DNA of 11,832 bases from Alphaproteobacteria bacterium MarineAlpha10_Bin2 (GTDB lineage: Bacteria > Pseudomonadota > Alphaproteobacteria > UBA828). The translations under genes and the position numbers were made by a program. Shown one piece after another: positions 1 through 6,368 of the stretch (position 1 is the first letter of the stretch; each line of letters begins with the position of its first letter). The notes beneath the pieces were generated by a model that saw only the letters and a list, made by a program, of their open reading frames with translations, made no database searches and was not told the DNA's origin. The stretch spans positions 1 to 11,832 of the forward strand of contig PTKB01000053.1 of the NCBI GenBank assembly GCA_002937555.1. Direction: 5' to 3'.

Positions 1-41
1 GGAGCGGGTTTCTAGCAAATAATTGATTTTAATCTGAAAAT

Positions 42-119
42 TGGGGCGAGTGAGGGGACTTGAACCCCCGACCCCCTGAACCACAATCAGGTGCTCTAAC
101 CAACTGAGCTACACCCGCC
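42..119 (-). tRNA. tRNA-His, anticodon GTG
   Basis: A complete cloverleaf can be folded on the minus strand. The 7-bp acceptor stem GCGGGTG/CACTCGC has one G-U pair, and the D stem is GCTC/GAGC. The anticodon stem CCTGA/TCAGG closes the loop TTGTGGT, with anticodon GTG at 82-84 of the plus strand. The T stem is GGGGG/CCCCT with loop TTCAAGT. The 3' CCA is encoded (42-44). The body is 77 nt. The base at 119 supplies a G at position -1 facing discriminator C73, the classical histidine identity pair read by histidyl-tRNA synthetase. A possible promoter lies just upstream. No convincing terminator hairpin is seen in the remaining 41 bases. Confidence 0.97.
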
Positions 120-143
120 ACAGGGGCTCTTTCGAGCGCACTT

Positions 144-172
144 TGAATAGTCGATGGGCTGCTGAGCGTCAA
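144..172 (-). promoter_or_regulatory. Possible sigma-70-type promoter of tRNA-His
   Basis: On the minus strand, TTGACG (167-172; 5 of 6 match to the -35 consensus) is followed after exactly 17 bp by TATTCA (144-149), a weaker -10 match. Transcription would start near 137, about 18 nt before the tRNA 5' end, a normal leader length for a tRNA. The -10 is only partly consensus, so this is a prediction from position and the -35 box. Confidence 0.4.
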
Positions 173-196
173 GCGGGGCCTGCCTGGATGGCGCCG

Positions 197-1369
197 TCAT
201 GTGCGCTGCGCTAGGAACTCTCGGATTCGTGTCATCGCTTCGAGGATTTGTTCGCTGCTGGCGGCGTAGGAAAAGCGCAAATACCCCTCGCCATATTCGC
301 CGAAACTGGTGCCGGCGACGGTGGCGACCCCGGCTACTTCGAGGAGACCGTCCTGTAATTCCCGGGCGCCGATGCCGGTGCCTTCGATGTTCGGCATGGC
401 GTAGAACGCGCCCTGCGGTTCGACGCAGCGGAAGCCCTCGATTTGGTTGAGCCCGCGAACGATGATCTTGCGCCGCTCATCGAAGGCGAGGCGCATGGTC
501 GCGACCGATTCTTGCGGGCCCGTCAGCGCCTCGATCGCGGCCATCTGGGTCGGCGCATTGACGCAGGAATTGCTGTTGACCGCAAGGCGGGTCGCCTGCT
601 CAGCCAACTCGCCCGGCCACACGCCGTAACCGATGCGCCATCCCGTCATGGCGTAGGTCTTGGACCAACCGTCCAACAGGATCACGCGCTCGCGGATCGA
701 GGGATAGGCGAGCAGGCTGACATGCTCCTGGCCGTCATATAGGAGGCGCGAATAGATCTCATCACTCATGATCGCGACATCCGGATGCGCCGCCAATCCT
801 TCGACCAGGCGGTCGAACTCAGCTTTTGGCGTCACGCCGCCGGTTGGGTTGGCCGGGCTGTTAAGCATGATCAGACGGGTCCGGGGCGTGATCTTCGACA
901 GCACTTCTTCGGCGCTGAAAGAGAATCCTGTTTCCTCGTAAAGTGGGATCGGCACGGCGGTGGCGCCGGAAAATTCGATCGCCGACTGATAAATCGGAAA
1001 GCCCGGATTGGGATAGAGTATCTCCGCACCTTCCTCGCCGAACATAAGAGCGGCGAAAAACATGGTGACTTTGCCGCCCGGCACCACGACGACGCTGGCC
1101 GGGTCGATCTCCACGCCCCGGTGCTCGGCGATATCGGCCGCCACGGCTTCGCGTAAGGGCTGGATGCCATTGGCCGGGGTGTAGCCGTGATGGCCGTCGG
1201 CGAGCGCCTTGCGCCCCGCTTCGACGATGTTTTCCGGCGTTTGAAAATCCGGTTGGCCGATGCCGAGATTGATGATCGAGCGCCCCTCTGCCTCGAGCGC
1301 CTTGGCGCGCGCCAGCACTTCGAACGCTGTCTCGGTGCCGAGTTGCGCCATCCGTCCCGCAAGTCTCAT
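197..1369 (-). CDS. PLP-dependent class I/II aminotransferase (aspartate-aminotransferase-like)
   Basis: A fold-type I pyridoxal-phosphate aminotransferase of 390 residues, the usual length for the family. It moves an amino group from an amino acid, probably aspartate or a related substrate, to a 2-oxo acid in the cytoplasm. Visible motifs are the N-terminal substrate-binding stretch NLGIGQPDF (34-42), the PLP-ring contacts NPTGG (174-178) and SDEIY (202-206), the Schiff-base lysine in SKTYAMTGWRIGY (K237), and the carboxylate-binding arginine in LRFSYA (R365). The ATG start is followed at residue 7 by a second in-frame ATG and has only a weak GGGACGG upstream, so the start could be 18 nt shorter. 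It is transcribed toward tRNA-His and away from glnB. The exact substrate cannot be read from sequence; aspartate, aromatic or branched amino acids are all possible in this subfamily. Confidence 0.93.
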   Translation of the reverse strand: MRLAGRMAQLGTETAFEVLARAKALEAEGRSIINLGIGQPDFQTPENIVEAGRKALADGHHGYTPANGIQPLREAVAADIAEHRGVEIDPASVVVVPGGKVTMFFAALMFGEEGAEILYPNPGFPIYQSAIEFSGATAVPIPLYEETGFSFSAEEVLSKITPRTRLIMLNSPANPTGGVTPKAEFDRLVEGLAAHPDVAIMSDEIYSRLLYDGQEHVSLLAYPSIRERVILLDGWSKTYAMTGWRIGYGVWPGELAEQATRLAVNSNSCVNAPTQMAAIEALTGPQESVATMRLAFDERRKIIVRGLNQIEGFRCVEPQGAFYAMPNIEGTGIGARELQDGLLEVAGVATVAGTSFGEYGEGYLRFSYAASSEQILEAMTRIREFLAQRT

Positions 1370-1572
1370 AAGTGCCGTCCCAATTGGTCGAGAAAACGGC
1401 CCGCACTATGCCAGCTAACGCCAGCCACTTATAGACTTGACCGATCAGCGCTTGACGCATCCACTTGGCGATGCAAACGGTAGCGTCACAACCTTGCCTT
1501 TTTATTGGGTACAGCGCGCAAATTATCTGCACGATTTGGATGGAATCGATCCTTCCTTCTTATAACACACTG

Positions 1573-1590
1573 TAAATAAATGATTATTTA
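1573..1590. promoter_or_regulatory. AT-rich inverted repeat, possible IHF site
   Basis: TAAATAA (1573-1579) and TTATTTA (1584-1590) form a perfect 7-bp inverted repeat around a 4-nt spacer. Read on the minus strand, 1573-1585 matches the IHF consensus WATCAANNNNTTR at all but one fixed position. It sits about 13 bp upstream of the -24 element of the glnB promoter. IHF commonly bends DNA between an enhancer-bound NtrC and sigma-54 polymerase, so the position is sensible, but the site is very close to the promoter and AT-rich sequence matches IHF easily. Confidence 0.35.
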
Positions 1591-1602
1591 ATAGCCACCG
1601 TT

Positions 1603-1618
1603 TGGCACGCGGCATGCA
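1603..1618 (+). promoter_or_regulatory. Sigma-54 (-24/-12) promoter of glnB-glnA
   Basis: TGGCAC (1603-1608), five bases, then ATGCA (1614-1618) fits the RpoN consensus TGGCAC-N5-TTGCW at all but one position. The invariant GG (1604-1605) and GC (1616-1617) have the required 10-bp gap. Transcription would begin near 1628-1630, giving a leader of about 50 nt before glnB. NtrC-activated sigma-54 promoters ahead of glnB-glnA are well known in Azospirillum, Rhodospirillum and rhizobia, so both sequence and context support induction under nitrogen limitation. Confidence 0.85.
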
Positions 1619-1678
1619 ATGCAGTGAGATGTGTGACCCGCACTTTTGCGGCAAAGACTCAAGCCAGAAAGGCCCGGC

Positions 1679-2017
1679 ATGAAAAAAATTGAAGCCATTA
1701 TCAAGCCGTTCAAGCTCGATGAGGTGAAGGATGCGTTGCACGAAATCGGACTGCAAGGTATCACCGTCACCGAAGCCAAGGGGTTTGGCCGCCAGCGCGG
1801 CCACACCGAACTCTACCGCGGCGCCGAGTATGTTGTGGATTTCCTGCCCAAGGTGAAGATCGAAATAATTCTCGAGGATTCTCAGGTCGAGCGCGCCGTC
1901 GAGGCAATCCAACAGGCGGCGCAGACAGGCCGCATCGGCGACGGCAAGATTTTTATCACGTCGGTCGAGGATGTCATCCGAATACGTACCGGCGAACGCG
2001 GCCCCGAGGCTATTTAG
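1679..2017 (+). CDS. glnB: Nitrogen regulatory protein PII
   Basis: The PII signal protein is a small trimeric cytoplasmic sensor. It binds ATP/ADP and 2-oxoglutarate and is uridylylated by GlnD when nitrogen is short. Through GlnE and NtrB it then sets glutamine synthetase activity and NtrC-driven transcription. The product is 112 residues, the standard length. It begins MKKIEAIIKPFKLDEVK and has the T-loop RGHTELYRGAEY with the uridylylation site at Tyr51. The C-terminal signature (GDGKIFITSVEDVIRIRTGERG) is also recognisable. I chose the ATG at 1679 because it gives the canonical N-terminus and follows AGAAAGG. An in-frame TTG at 1646 would add 11 residues foreign to the family. Position 41-51 and linkage to glnA favour GlnB over its paralogue GlnK, which usually sits beside amtB. 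Confidence 0.97.
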   Translation: MKKIEAIIKPFKLDEVKDALHEIGLQGITVTEAKGFGRQRGHTELYRGAEYVVDFLPKVKIEIILEDSQVERAVEAIQQAAQTGRIGDGKIFITSVEDVIRIRTGERGPEAI

Positions 2018-2022
2018 CTCAT

Positions 2023-2035
2023 CCGCTCTTTGCGG
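2023..2035 (+). repeat. Small hairpin in the glnB-glnA intergenic gap
   Basis: CCGC (2023-2026), a 5-nt loop and GCGG (2032-2035) can form a short stem-loop in the 47-bp gap between the two genes. It has no T-run and is only 4 bp long, so it is not a terminator. At most it may affect the relative yield of the two genes or mRNA processing. A good ribosome binding site for glnA, AGAGGA (2051-2056), lies downstream. Confidence 0.2.
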
Positions 2036-2064
2036 CCGGACCAACCAGGCAGAGGATATATTTC

Positions 2065-3474
2065 ATGAGCGATGCTCAGACAGTTCTTAAAACCATCCAG
2101 GAACACGATATTCAGTTTGTCGATTTTCGCTTCAGCGATCCGCGCGGCAAATGGCATCATACGGCGCAAGCGGTCCGTACCATCGACGAAGCAATTTTCA
2201 GCGACGGCATCATGTTCGACGGCTCGTCCATCGCTGGCTGGAAGGAAATTCATGAATCGGACATGATTCTCATGCCCGATGCCGGCTCGGCGGTGATCGA
2301 TCCGTTTACCGCGCAGCCGACATTGATCGTCACTTGTGACGTCATCGAACCCTCGACCGGCCAGCCTTACGGCCGCTGTCCGCGCGGCGCGGCGCGGCGC
2401 GCCGAAGCCTATCTGTCCTATTCCGGCATCGGTGACACCGCCTATTTCGGACCGGAGGCCGAGTTCTTCGTGTTCGACGATGTGCGCTTCGAGACGTCGA
2501 TGCACCAGATGTACTACCTGCTCGATCAGGAAGAGGGACCGTACAATTCCGGGCGCGAATATGAAGGCGGCAACAGCGGCCATCGGCCGGGACCCAAGGG
2601 CGGCTATTTTCCGGTGCCGCCGGTCGATTCCATGACCGACATGCGGGCCGAGATGCTGACTCATATGGCGAGCATGGGGATCAAGGTGGAGAAACACCAT
2701 CACGAGGTGGCGCCGAGCCAGAACGAGCTCGGGTTCGAATTCGACACCATGCTGCGCACCGCCGACTGCATGCAGATCTATAAATACGTCGTGCATCAAA
2801 CGGCGCATTCATACGGCAAGACGGCGACTTTCATGCCGAAGCCGGTGGTCGACGACAATGGCTCCGGCATGCATGTGCATCAGTCGATCTGGAAGGACGG
2901 CAAGCCGCTCTTCGCCGGCACCGGCTATGCCGATCTCTCCGAGAGCGCGCTTTATTATATCGGCGGCATCATTAAGCATGCCCGTGCGCTGAACGCCTTC
3001 ACCAACGCTTCGACCAACAGTTACAAGCGCTTGGTGCCGGGCTTCGAGGCGCCGGTCCTGCTCGCCTATTCGTCGCGCAACCGATCGGCCTCTTGCCGGA
3101 TTCCTTACGCGGCATCGCCGAACGGAAAACGCGTCGAAGTGCGCTTCCCCGATCCCACCGCAAATCCCTATCTCGCTTTTGCCGCCATGCTAATGGCGGG
3201 GGTGGACGGCATCGAGAACAAGATTCACCCCGGCGACGCGATGGACAAGAATCTCTACGACCTTCCGCCCGAGGAACTCAAGGATGTGGCTACGGTTTGC
3301 CGCAGCTTGCGTCAGGCGCTGGAGGCGCTCGACGGCGACCGCGCGTTTCTCAAGAAAGGCGAAGTGTTCTCGGACGATCTAATCGATGGCTATATCGAGC
3401 TCAAATCCGAAGAGGTTCAGGCCTTCGAAATGACGCCGCATCCGATCGAATACAAGATGTATTATAGCGTTTGA
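2065..3474 (+). CDS. glnA: Type I glutamine synthetase (GSI-beta, adenylylatable)
   Basis: ATP-dependent ligation of ammonia to glutamate giving glutamine; a cytoplasmic dodecamer and the entry point of ammonia assimilation. At 469 residues it matches bacterial GSI. Visible are the N-terminal beta-grasp segment with MFDGSSIAGW, the metal-binding PEAEFFVFD stretch, the VEKHHHEVAPSQNE segment, NGSGMHVHQS with the active-site histidines, and the ATP-binding KRLVPGFEAPV region. RNRSASCRIP and the glutamate-containing KRVEVRFPDPTANPYLA complete the C-terminal catalytic half. NLYDLPPEE carries Tyr398 (Tyr397 without the initiator Met), the site modified by GlnE, so activity should be switched off by adenylylation under nitrogen excess. 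AGAGGA sits 8 nt before the ATG. It is co-directional with glnB after a 47-bp gap and almost certainly cotranscribed from the sigma-54 promoter. Confidence 0.98.
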   Translation: MSDAQTVLKTIQEHDIQFVDFRFSDPRGKWHHTAQAVRTIDEAIFSDGIMFDGSSIAGWKEIHESDMILMPDAGSAVIDPFTAQPTLIVTCDVIEPSTGQPYGRCPRGAARRAEAYLSYSGIGDTAYFGPEAEFFVFDDVRFETSMHQMYYLLDQEEGPYNSGREYEGGNSGHRPGPKGGYFPVPPVDSMTDMRAEMLTHMASMGIKVEKHHHEVAPSQNELGFEFDTMLRTADCMQIYKYVVHQTAHSYGKTATFMPKPVVDDNGSGMHVHQSIWKDGKPLFAGTGYADLSESALYYIGGIIKHARALNAFTNASTNSYKRLVPGFEAPVLLAYSSRNRSASCRIPYAASPNGKRVEVRFPDPTANPYLAFAAMLMAGVDGIENKIHPGDAMDKNLYDLPPEELKDVATVCRSLRQALEALDGDRAFLKKGEVFSDDLIDGYIELKSEEVQAFEMTPHPIEYKMYYSV

Positions 3475-3656
3475 ACGGGGCCGCCGAGCGGCGATGCGTG
3501 CCGTGCTTTCGGCGCCCGCCCAAACAGGCGGCGCGCCGAGGAGCCTGATTCGACGATGGTCACCCAGGCAAGGCCGATCATCACGGCGCCATAGGCCGCC
3601 ACGGTCATCGGCACCAGAACGGCGCTGCGGGCAAAGCTTCTCACGACCATAATCAT
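3462..3656 (-). CDS. Possible small single-pass membrane protein
   Basis: A 64-codon open frame with an ATG at 3656 and one hydrophobic span, SAVLVPMTVAAYGAVMIGLAWVTIV (about residues 11-35). A short basic N-terminus precedes the span, and a basic tail rich in Arg and Ala follows it. The arrangement looks like a small inner-membrane protein, but I do not recognise a family. A TTG six codons upstream is an alternative start. There is no good ribosome binding site before either start. The 3' end overlaps the last 13 bases of glnA on the opposite strand, and the frame contains a strong GC hairpin (3510-3538). It lies downstream of sufA in the same direction. It could equally be a chance frame in the space between two convergent operons. 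Confidence 0.3.
   Translation of the reverse strand: MIMVVRSFARSAVLVPMTVAAYGAVMIGLAWVTIVESGSSARRLFGRAPKARHASPLGGPVQTL
3480..3492 (+). repeat. Short GC hairpin directly after glnA
   Basis: GCCGC (3480-3484), loop CGA, GCGGC (3488-3492), starting 5 bases after the glnA stop codon. There is no T-tract, so it is not a classical intrinsic terminator. It may stabilise the glnA 3' end together with the larger hairpin at 3510-3538. Confidence 0.3.
3510..3538. terminator. Strong GC-rich hairpin between glnA and the suf operon
   Basis: CGGCGCCCGCC (3510-3520) can pair with GGCGG plus GCGCCG (3527-3531, 3533-3538) across a CAAACA loop. This gives an 11-bp stem with a single bulged C at 3532. It lies 35 bp past the glnA stop. 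Neither side is followed by a run of T, so it does not fit a Rho-independent terminator. It could be a 3'-end stabilising structure or a pause site used by Rho for both convergent transcripts. The same DNA falls within the doubtful small gene on the minus strand. Confidence 0.35.
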
Positions 3657-3685
3657 AGCTCGATTGTCGCCCAACGCGTTTAATG

Positions 3686-3714
3686 GAGGCTTAATTTTGC
3701 CTCACGAATTCGTG
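3686..3714. repeat. Two adjoining inverted repeats downstream of sufA
   Basis: GAGGC (3686-3690) and GCCTC (3699-3703) are a 5-bp inverted repeat around the 8-nt AT-rich spacer TTAATTTT. They directly adjoin the perfect 12-bp palindrome CACGAATTCGTG (3703-3714). Both lie 35-63 bp past the sufA stop codon on the minus strand. Neither has the stem-plus-T-run pattern of a standard terminator. They could be part of the suf operon's transcript end or promoter-proximal sites for the small gene downstream. Confidence 0.25.
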
Positions 3715-3748
3715 CGCGATTGAAGTCGAAGAAAACCTACGGCGCCAA

Positions 3749-4093
3749 TCAGCCGACGGTAAAACTTTCGCCGCAGCCGCAGGTCGATGTGACATTGGGA
3801 TTGTTGAAGACGAAGCCCGCCGACAGTTTCTCTTCTTTGTAGTCTAGCTCGGTGCCGATCAGAAACATGATTGCCGCCGGGTCGATCATGACTTTCACGT
3901 CGTCCGACTCGATAACCTCATCATGAGCACTAATTTCGGTGGCGAAATCCATGCTGTAGGTCATGCCGGAACAGCCGGCATTGCGCACGCCGATCCGCAC
4001 GCCGATCGCCGGCGGCTCCTCATCGCGCAGTTGCATGATGTGGCGGACCCGCGATTTGGCGGATTCCGTTAGCGTTAAGATATCATTCGCCAC
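3749..4093 (-). CDS. sufA: A-type iron-sulfur carrier SufA (HesB/IscA family)
   Basis: An A-type carrier that accepts Fe-S clusters from the SufBCD scaffold and passes them to apo-proteins. The product is 114 residues, the usual size. The three conserved cysteines are all present: Cys41 in RNAGCSGMTY, and Cys105 and Cys107 in the C-terminal CGCGESF motif. The start is a GTG at 4093. It is supported by GGGAG eight bases upstream and by the family-like N-terminus MANDILTLTESA, and no upstream ATG fits. The stop of sufT lies 30 bp upstream, making this the last recognised gene of the suf operon. It cannot be told from ErpA or IscA by sequence alone; the context favours SufA. Confidence 0.93.
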   Translation of the reverse strand: MANDILTLTESAKSRVRHIMQLRDEEPPAIGVRIGVRNAGCSGMTYSMDFATEISAHDEVIESDDVKVMIDPAAIMFLIGTELDYKEEKLSAGFVFNNPNVTSTCGCGESFTVG

Positions 4094-4123
4094 CTATTTA
4101 TCTCCCATTCCCGGCATATAGTA

Positions 4124-4660
4124 TCATATAAAACCAAGTTCAAGCTGCGCCGCTTCGGACATCAGATCCGGCGTCCATGTCGGGTCCCAGACGATCTCAA
4201 CTTCGACATCGCCGACGCCTTCGACGAAACTTTGCACCGCATGCTTTACCATGCCGGGCATTTGCTCGGCGACCGGGCAGCCCGGCGATGTCAGCGTCAT
4301 GCGGATCGACACATCTTTCGCTTCCGACACCTCGACGCCGTAGACCAGGCCCAACTCGTATATGTCGACCGGTATTTCCGGGTCATAGACTTTCCTGAGC
4401 GCTGCGGTGACCTGCTCTTCAATCGTTCCGGCGTTGGCGATGGATTCCAATTCCGCCGCGTCGGCTTGCGGCTTTTCCATGACCAATGGCACCGGCGAGT
4501 AGACGCCGGGACCGCCCCCAGAAGGCGTATGCGCATCTTCTTGGCCTTCGGGAGACCACGCCTCGTAGCTGCTCGGTGCCGCCGCCTCCGCGTCCGCCGC
4601 CGGGGAAACAGCCTCGGTTTCAGGTGCTTCCTTATTTTTGCGTTTGAACAATCCCATCAT
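4124..4660 (-). CDS. sufT: SufT-type Fe-S assembly protein (MIP18/DUF59 domain)
   Basis: A MIP18-family (DUF59) protein associated with maturation of iron-sulfur proteins; the precise biochemical step is not settled for the family. The 178-residue product has a basic start (MMGLFKRKNK), then about 60 residues of Ala/Glu/Pro/Gly-rich low-complexity sequence. The conserved domain occupies about residues 76-178, with DPEIPVDIYELGLVY (93-107) and the conserved cysteine in TSPGCPVAEQMP (Cys128). The ATG at 4660 overlaps the sufU stop as ATGA, a translational-coupling junction. A longer frame reaching 4729 would only read sufU codons in another phase. The core domain alone is near 100 residues, so the N-terminal extension is an addition and is probably disordered. 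Confidence 0.9.
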   Translation of the reverse strand: MMGLFKRKNKEAPETEAVSPAADAEAAAPSSYEAWSPEGQEDAHTPSGGGPGVYSPVPLVMEKPQADAAELESIANAGTIEEQVTAALRKVYDPEIPVDIYELGLVYGVEVSEAKDVSIRMTLTSPGCPVAEQMPGMVKHAVQSFVEGVGDVEVEIVWDPTWTPDLMSEAAQLELGFI

Positions 4661-5118
4661 TCCGTACTCACCCCTTCGCCACCGCCCTGCAATGCGGATT
4701 TCATCGTGTGCCATGCGAGGGTAGCGCATTTGACCCGCATGGGAAATTCGCGCACGCCCGAAAGCACCATGAGTTTTTCGAATTCCTCGCCGTCGAAGCC
4801 GCCTTCGCAGGCAGCCTCGTCTTCCGTCACCAAATGGTGGAAGCGCTCGAACATGACGCGCACTTCGTCCAGACTCTTGCCCTGAAGAATATCAGTCATC
4901 ATGGAGGCGGAAGCGATGGAAATGGCGCAACCGCGGCCCTCAAAACCGGCCTCTTCGACGATGCCGTCGTTCAGGCGTAAATAGATCGTGACCGTGTCGC
5001 CGCAGAGTGGGTTATGGCCGCTCGATTCGCAATTCACATGTTCCGGCTTACCGAAATTACGCGGCGACTTGCCGTGGTCGAGAATGACCTCCTGATAGAG
5101 TTCGCGCAGCGCCGACAT
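4657..5118 (-). CDS. sufU: SufU, zinc-dependent U-type sulfur-transfer protein
   Basis: A SufU/NifU-N family protein that takes persulfide sulfur from SufS and hands it to the SufBCD scaffold, the role SufE plays in enterobacteria. The 153 residues hold the zinc ligands in the SufU pattern: Cys39 and Asp41 in NPLCGDTV, Cys64 in GRGCAISIASASM, and Cys131 in RVKCATLAW. The long gap between the second and third cysteines, with an acidic insertion around EDEAACEGGFDGEE, and the lack of the IscU LPPVK motif argue for SufU rather than IscU. The ATG at 5118 overlaps the sufS stop by one base (TGATG). No sufE is present in this operon, which agrees with SufU being the SufS partner. Confidence 0.94.
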   Translation of the reverse strand: MSALRELYQEVILDHGKSPRNFGKPEHVNCESSGHNPLCGDTVTIYLRLNDGIVEEAGFEGRGCAISIASASMMTDILQGKSLDEVRVMFERFHHLVTEDEAACEGGFDGEEFEKLMVLSGVREFPMRVKCATLAWHTMKSALQGGGEGVSTE

Positions 5119-6368
5119 CAGTCGAATATCTCCCTGACAGCGCCCAATGCCTGAACCAACGCATCGATGTCCGACTTGTCGGTATAGAGCCCGAACGAGG
5201 CGCGCACCGTGCCGGTAATTCCGAAATGATCCATCAGCGGTTGGGCGCAATGATGACCGACCCGGACGGCGATGCCTTCGCGATCGAGGATGGTGCCGAT
5301 GTCATGCGCGTGCACGCCGTCCAGTTCGAACGAAACGATCCCCGCCTTGTCGTCGGCGGTGCCGATGAGACGGAGAGAATTAATTTCCTGCAGGCGCTGG
5401 GTGGCGTATTCGAGCAATTCGCTCTCATGCGCGGCGATTGCGTCCATGCCAATGGCGGAGACGTAATCGATCGCCGCAGACAGGCCATAGGCGCCGGCGA
5501 TATGCGGGGTGCCGGCCTCAAAACGGCTGGGAATATCGGCGAACTCGGTCTTCTCGAACGTGACGCGCCGGATCATGTCGCCGCCGCCTTGATATGGCGG
5601 CATGGCGGAAAGAAGATCCGCTTTGCCATAGAGCACGCCGATGCCGCTTGGTCCGTATAGCTTGTGTCCTGAGAACGCGAAGAAATCTACGTCCAGTGCT
5701 TGCACGTCCACCGGCCCGTGCACAACGGATTGCGCGCCGTCGAGCAACACCAGGGCGCCTTCGGCATGGGCCATGCGGATAATTTCGTCGACCGGCGTGA
5801 TCGTGCCGAGGGCATTCGAGGTATGGGTGACGGCGACCAGGCGGGTGCGCGGGCTTAACAGTTTTTCAAATTCCTCGAGCAGGAAATTGCCTTGCGCGTC
5901 GATCGGCGCCACCTTGATGTCGATGCCGATGCGTTGACGCAGAAGCTGCCACGGCACGATGTTGGCGTGGTGCTCCAACTGCGAGAGGATAATTTCGTCG
6001 CCAGCATTGAGCGCGGCGGCGCCATGGCTCGTCGCCACCAGATTGATCGCTTCGGTCGTGCTCTTGGTAAAGACGATTTCACGTTCGGACGCGGCATTTA
6101 AAAAGCGCTGAACTTTAACGCGCGCGCCCTCATAGGCCTCAGTCGCGCGCACGCTCAGCCAATATACACCGCGGTGGATATTGGCGTACTCGCGCGTGTA
6201 GCAATGGTTCACCGCATCGATCACGGATTGCGGTTTTTGCGCGCTCGCGGCGCTGTCGAGAAATACCAGCGGCTTGTCATAAACGCGTTTGCCAAGTATC
6301 GGAAAATCCGCGCGCCGGCGGGCGACATCGAAGGCGGTGTTTTCAGCAACGGCGGCAACGGATTGCAT
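5118..6368 (-). CDS. sufS: Cysteine desulfurase SufS (group II)
   Basis: A PLP enzyme that converts cysteine to alanine and forms an enzyme-bound persulfide, the sulfur source for cluster assembly. It has 416 residues, slightly above the usual 405-415. Motifs include FLDSAASAQKP near the N-terminus, the histidine stacking on PLP in LEHHAN (133-136), DGAQ (210-213), and the PLP lysine in SGHKLYGPSG (Lys236). The persulfide cysteine is Cys374 in RVGHHCAQPLM, in the short rigid loop typical of group II (SufS/CsdA) enzymes. The C-terminal motif is TVRASFGLYT. The ATG at 6368 shares a base with the sufD stop (TGATG). The frame is open for 20 codons upstream, but that part lies within sufD and is not family-like. 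Confidence 0.97.
   Translation of the reverse strand: MQSVAAVAENTAFDVARRRADFPILGKRVYDKPLVFLDSAASAQKPQSVIDAVNHCYTREYANIHRGVYWLSVRATEAYEGARVKVQRFLNAASEREIVFTKSTTEAINLVATSHGAAALNAGDEIILSQLEHHANIVPWQLLRQRIGIDIKVAPIDAQGNFLLEEFEKLLSPRTRLVAVTHTSNALGTITPVDEIIRMAHAEGALVLLDGAQSVVHGPVDVQALDVDFFAFSGHKLYGPSGIGVLYGKADLLSAMPPYQGGGDMIRRVTFEKTEFADIPSRFEAGTPHIAGAYGLSAAIDYVSAIGMDAIAAHESELLEYATQRLQEINSLRLIGTADDKAGIVSFELDGVHAHDIGTILDREGIAVRVGHHCAQPLMDHFGITGTVRASFGLYTDKSDIDALVQALGAVREIFD

Larger units (their letters stand above)
1370..1678. other. Divergent intergenic region between the aminotransferase gene and glnB
   Basis: This 309-bp stretch holds no credible gene. The right half has the sigma-54 promoter and an AT-rich inverted repeat serving glnB. 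The left half should hold the aminotransferase promoter on the minus strand. A TATAAG element is present there (about 1430-1435), but no good -35 box sits at the right distance. I looked for palindromic NtrC enhancers of the GCAC-spacer-GTGC type and found none of good quality. Confidence 0.7.

Noticed and set aside
1..41. Possible terminator after tRNA-His in the AT-rich left edge
   Set aside because: Only a 5-bp A/T inverted repeat is present, with no GC stem or T-run, and the sequence is cut by the window edge.
1440..1540. NtrC-type enhancer candidates around TGCA and GCAC words
   Set aside because: None form the palindromic GCAC-spacer-GTGC arrangement. Single half-site words are expected by chance.
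1536..1566. Possible second, sigma-70 promoter for glnB (TTGGAT then TATAAC)
   Set aside because: The TATAAC box is good, but the only -35-like element is poor and the spacer is 19 bp. Tandem promoters occur before glnB in relatives, but the evidence here is too thin.
2014..2808. A 264-codon open frame on the minus strand
   Set aside because: It is a histidine-rich mirror of glnA codons, antisense to a well-conserved gene, and has no domain signature.
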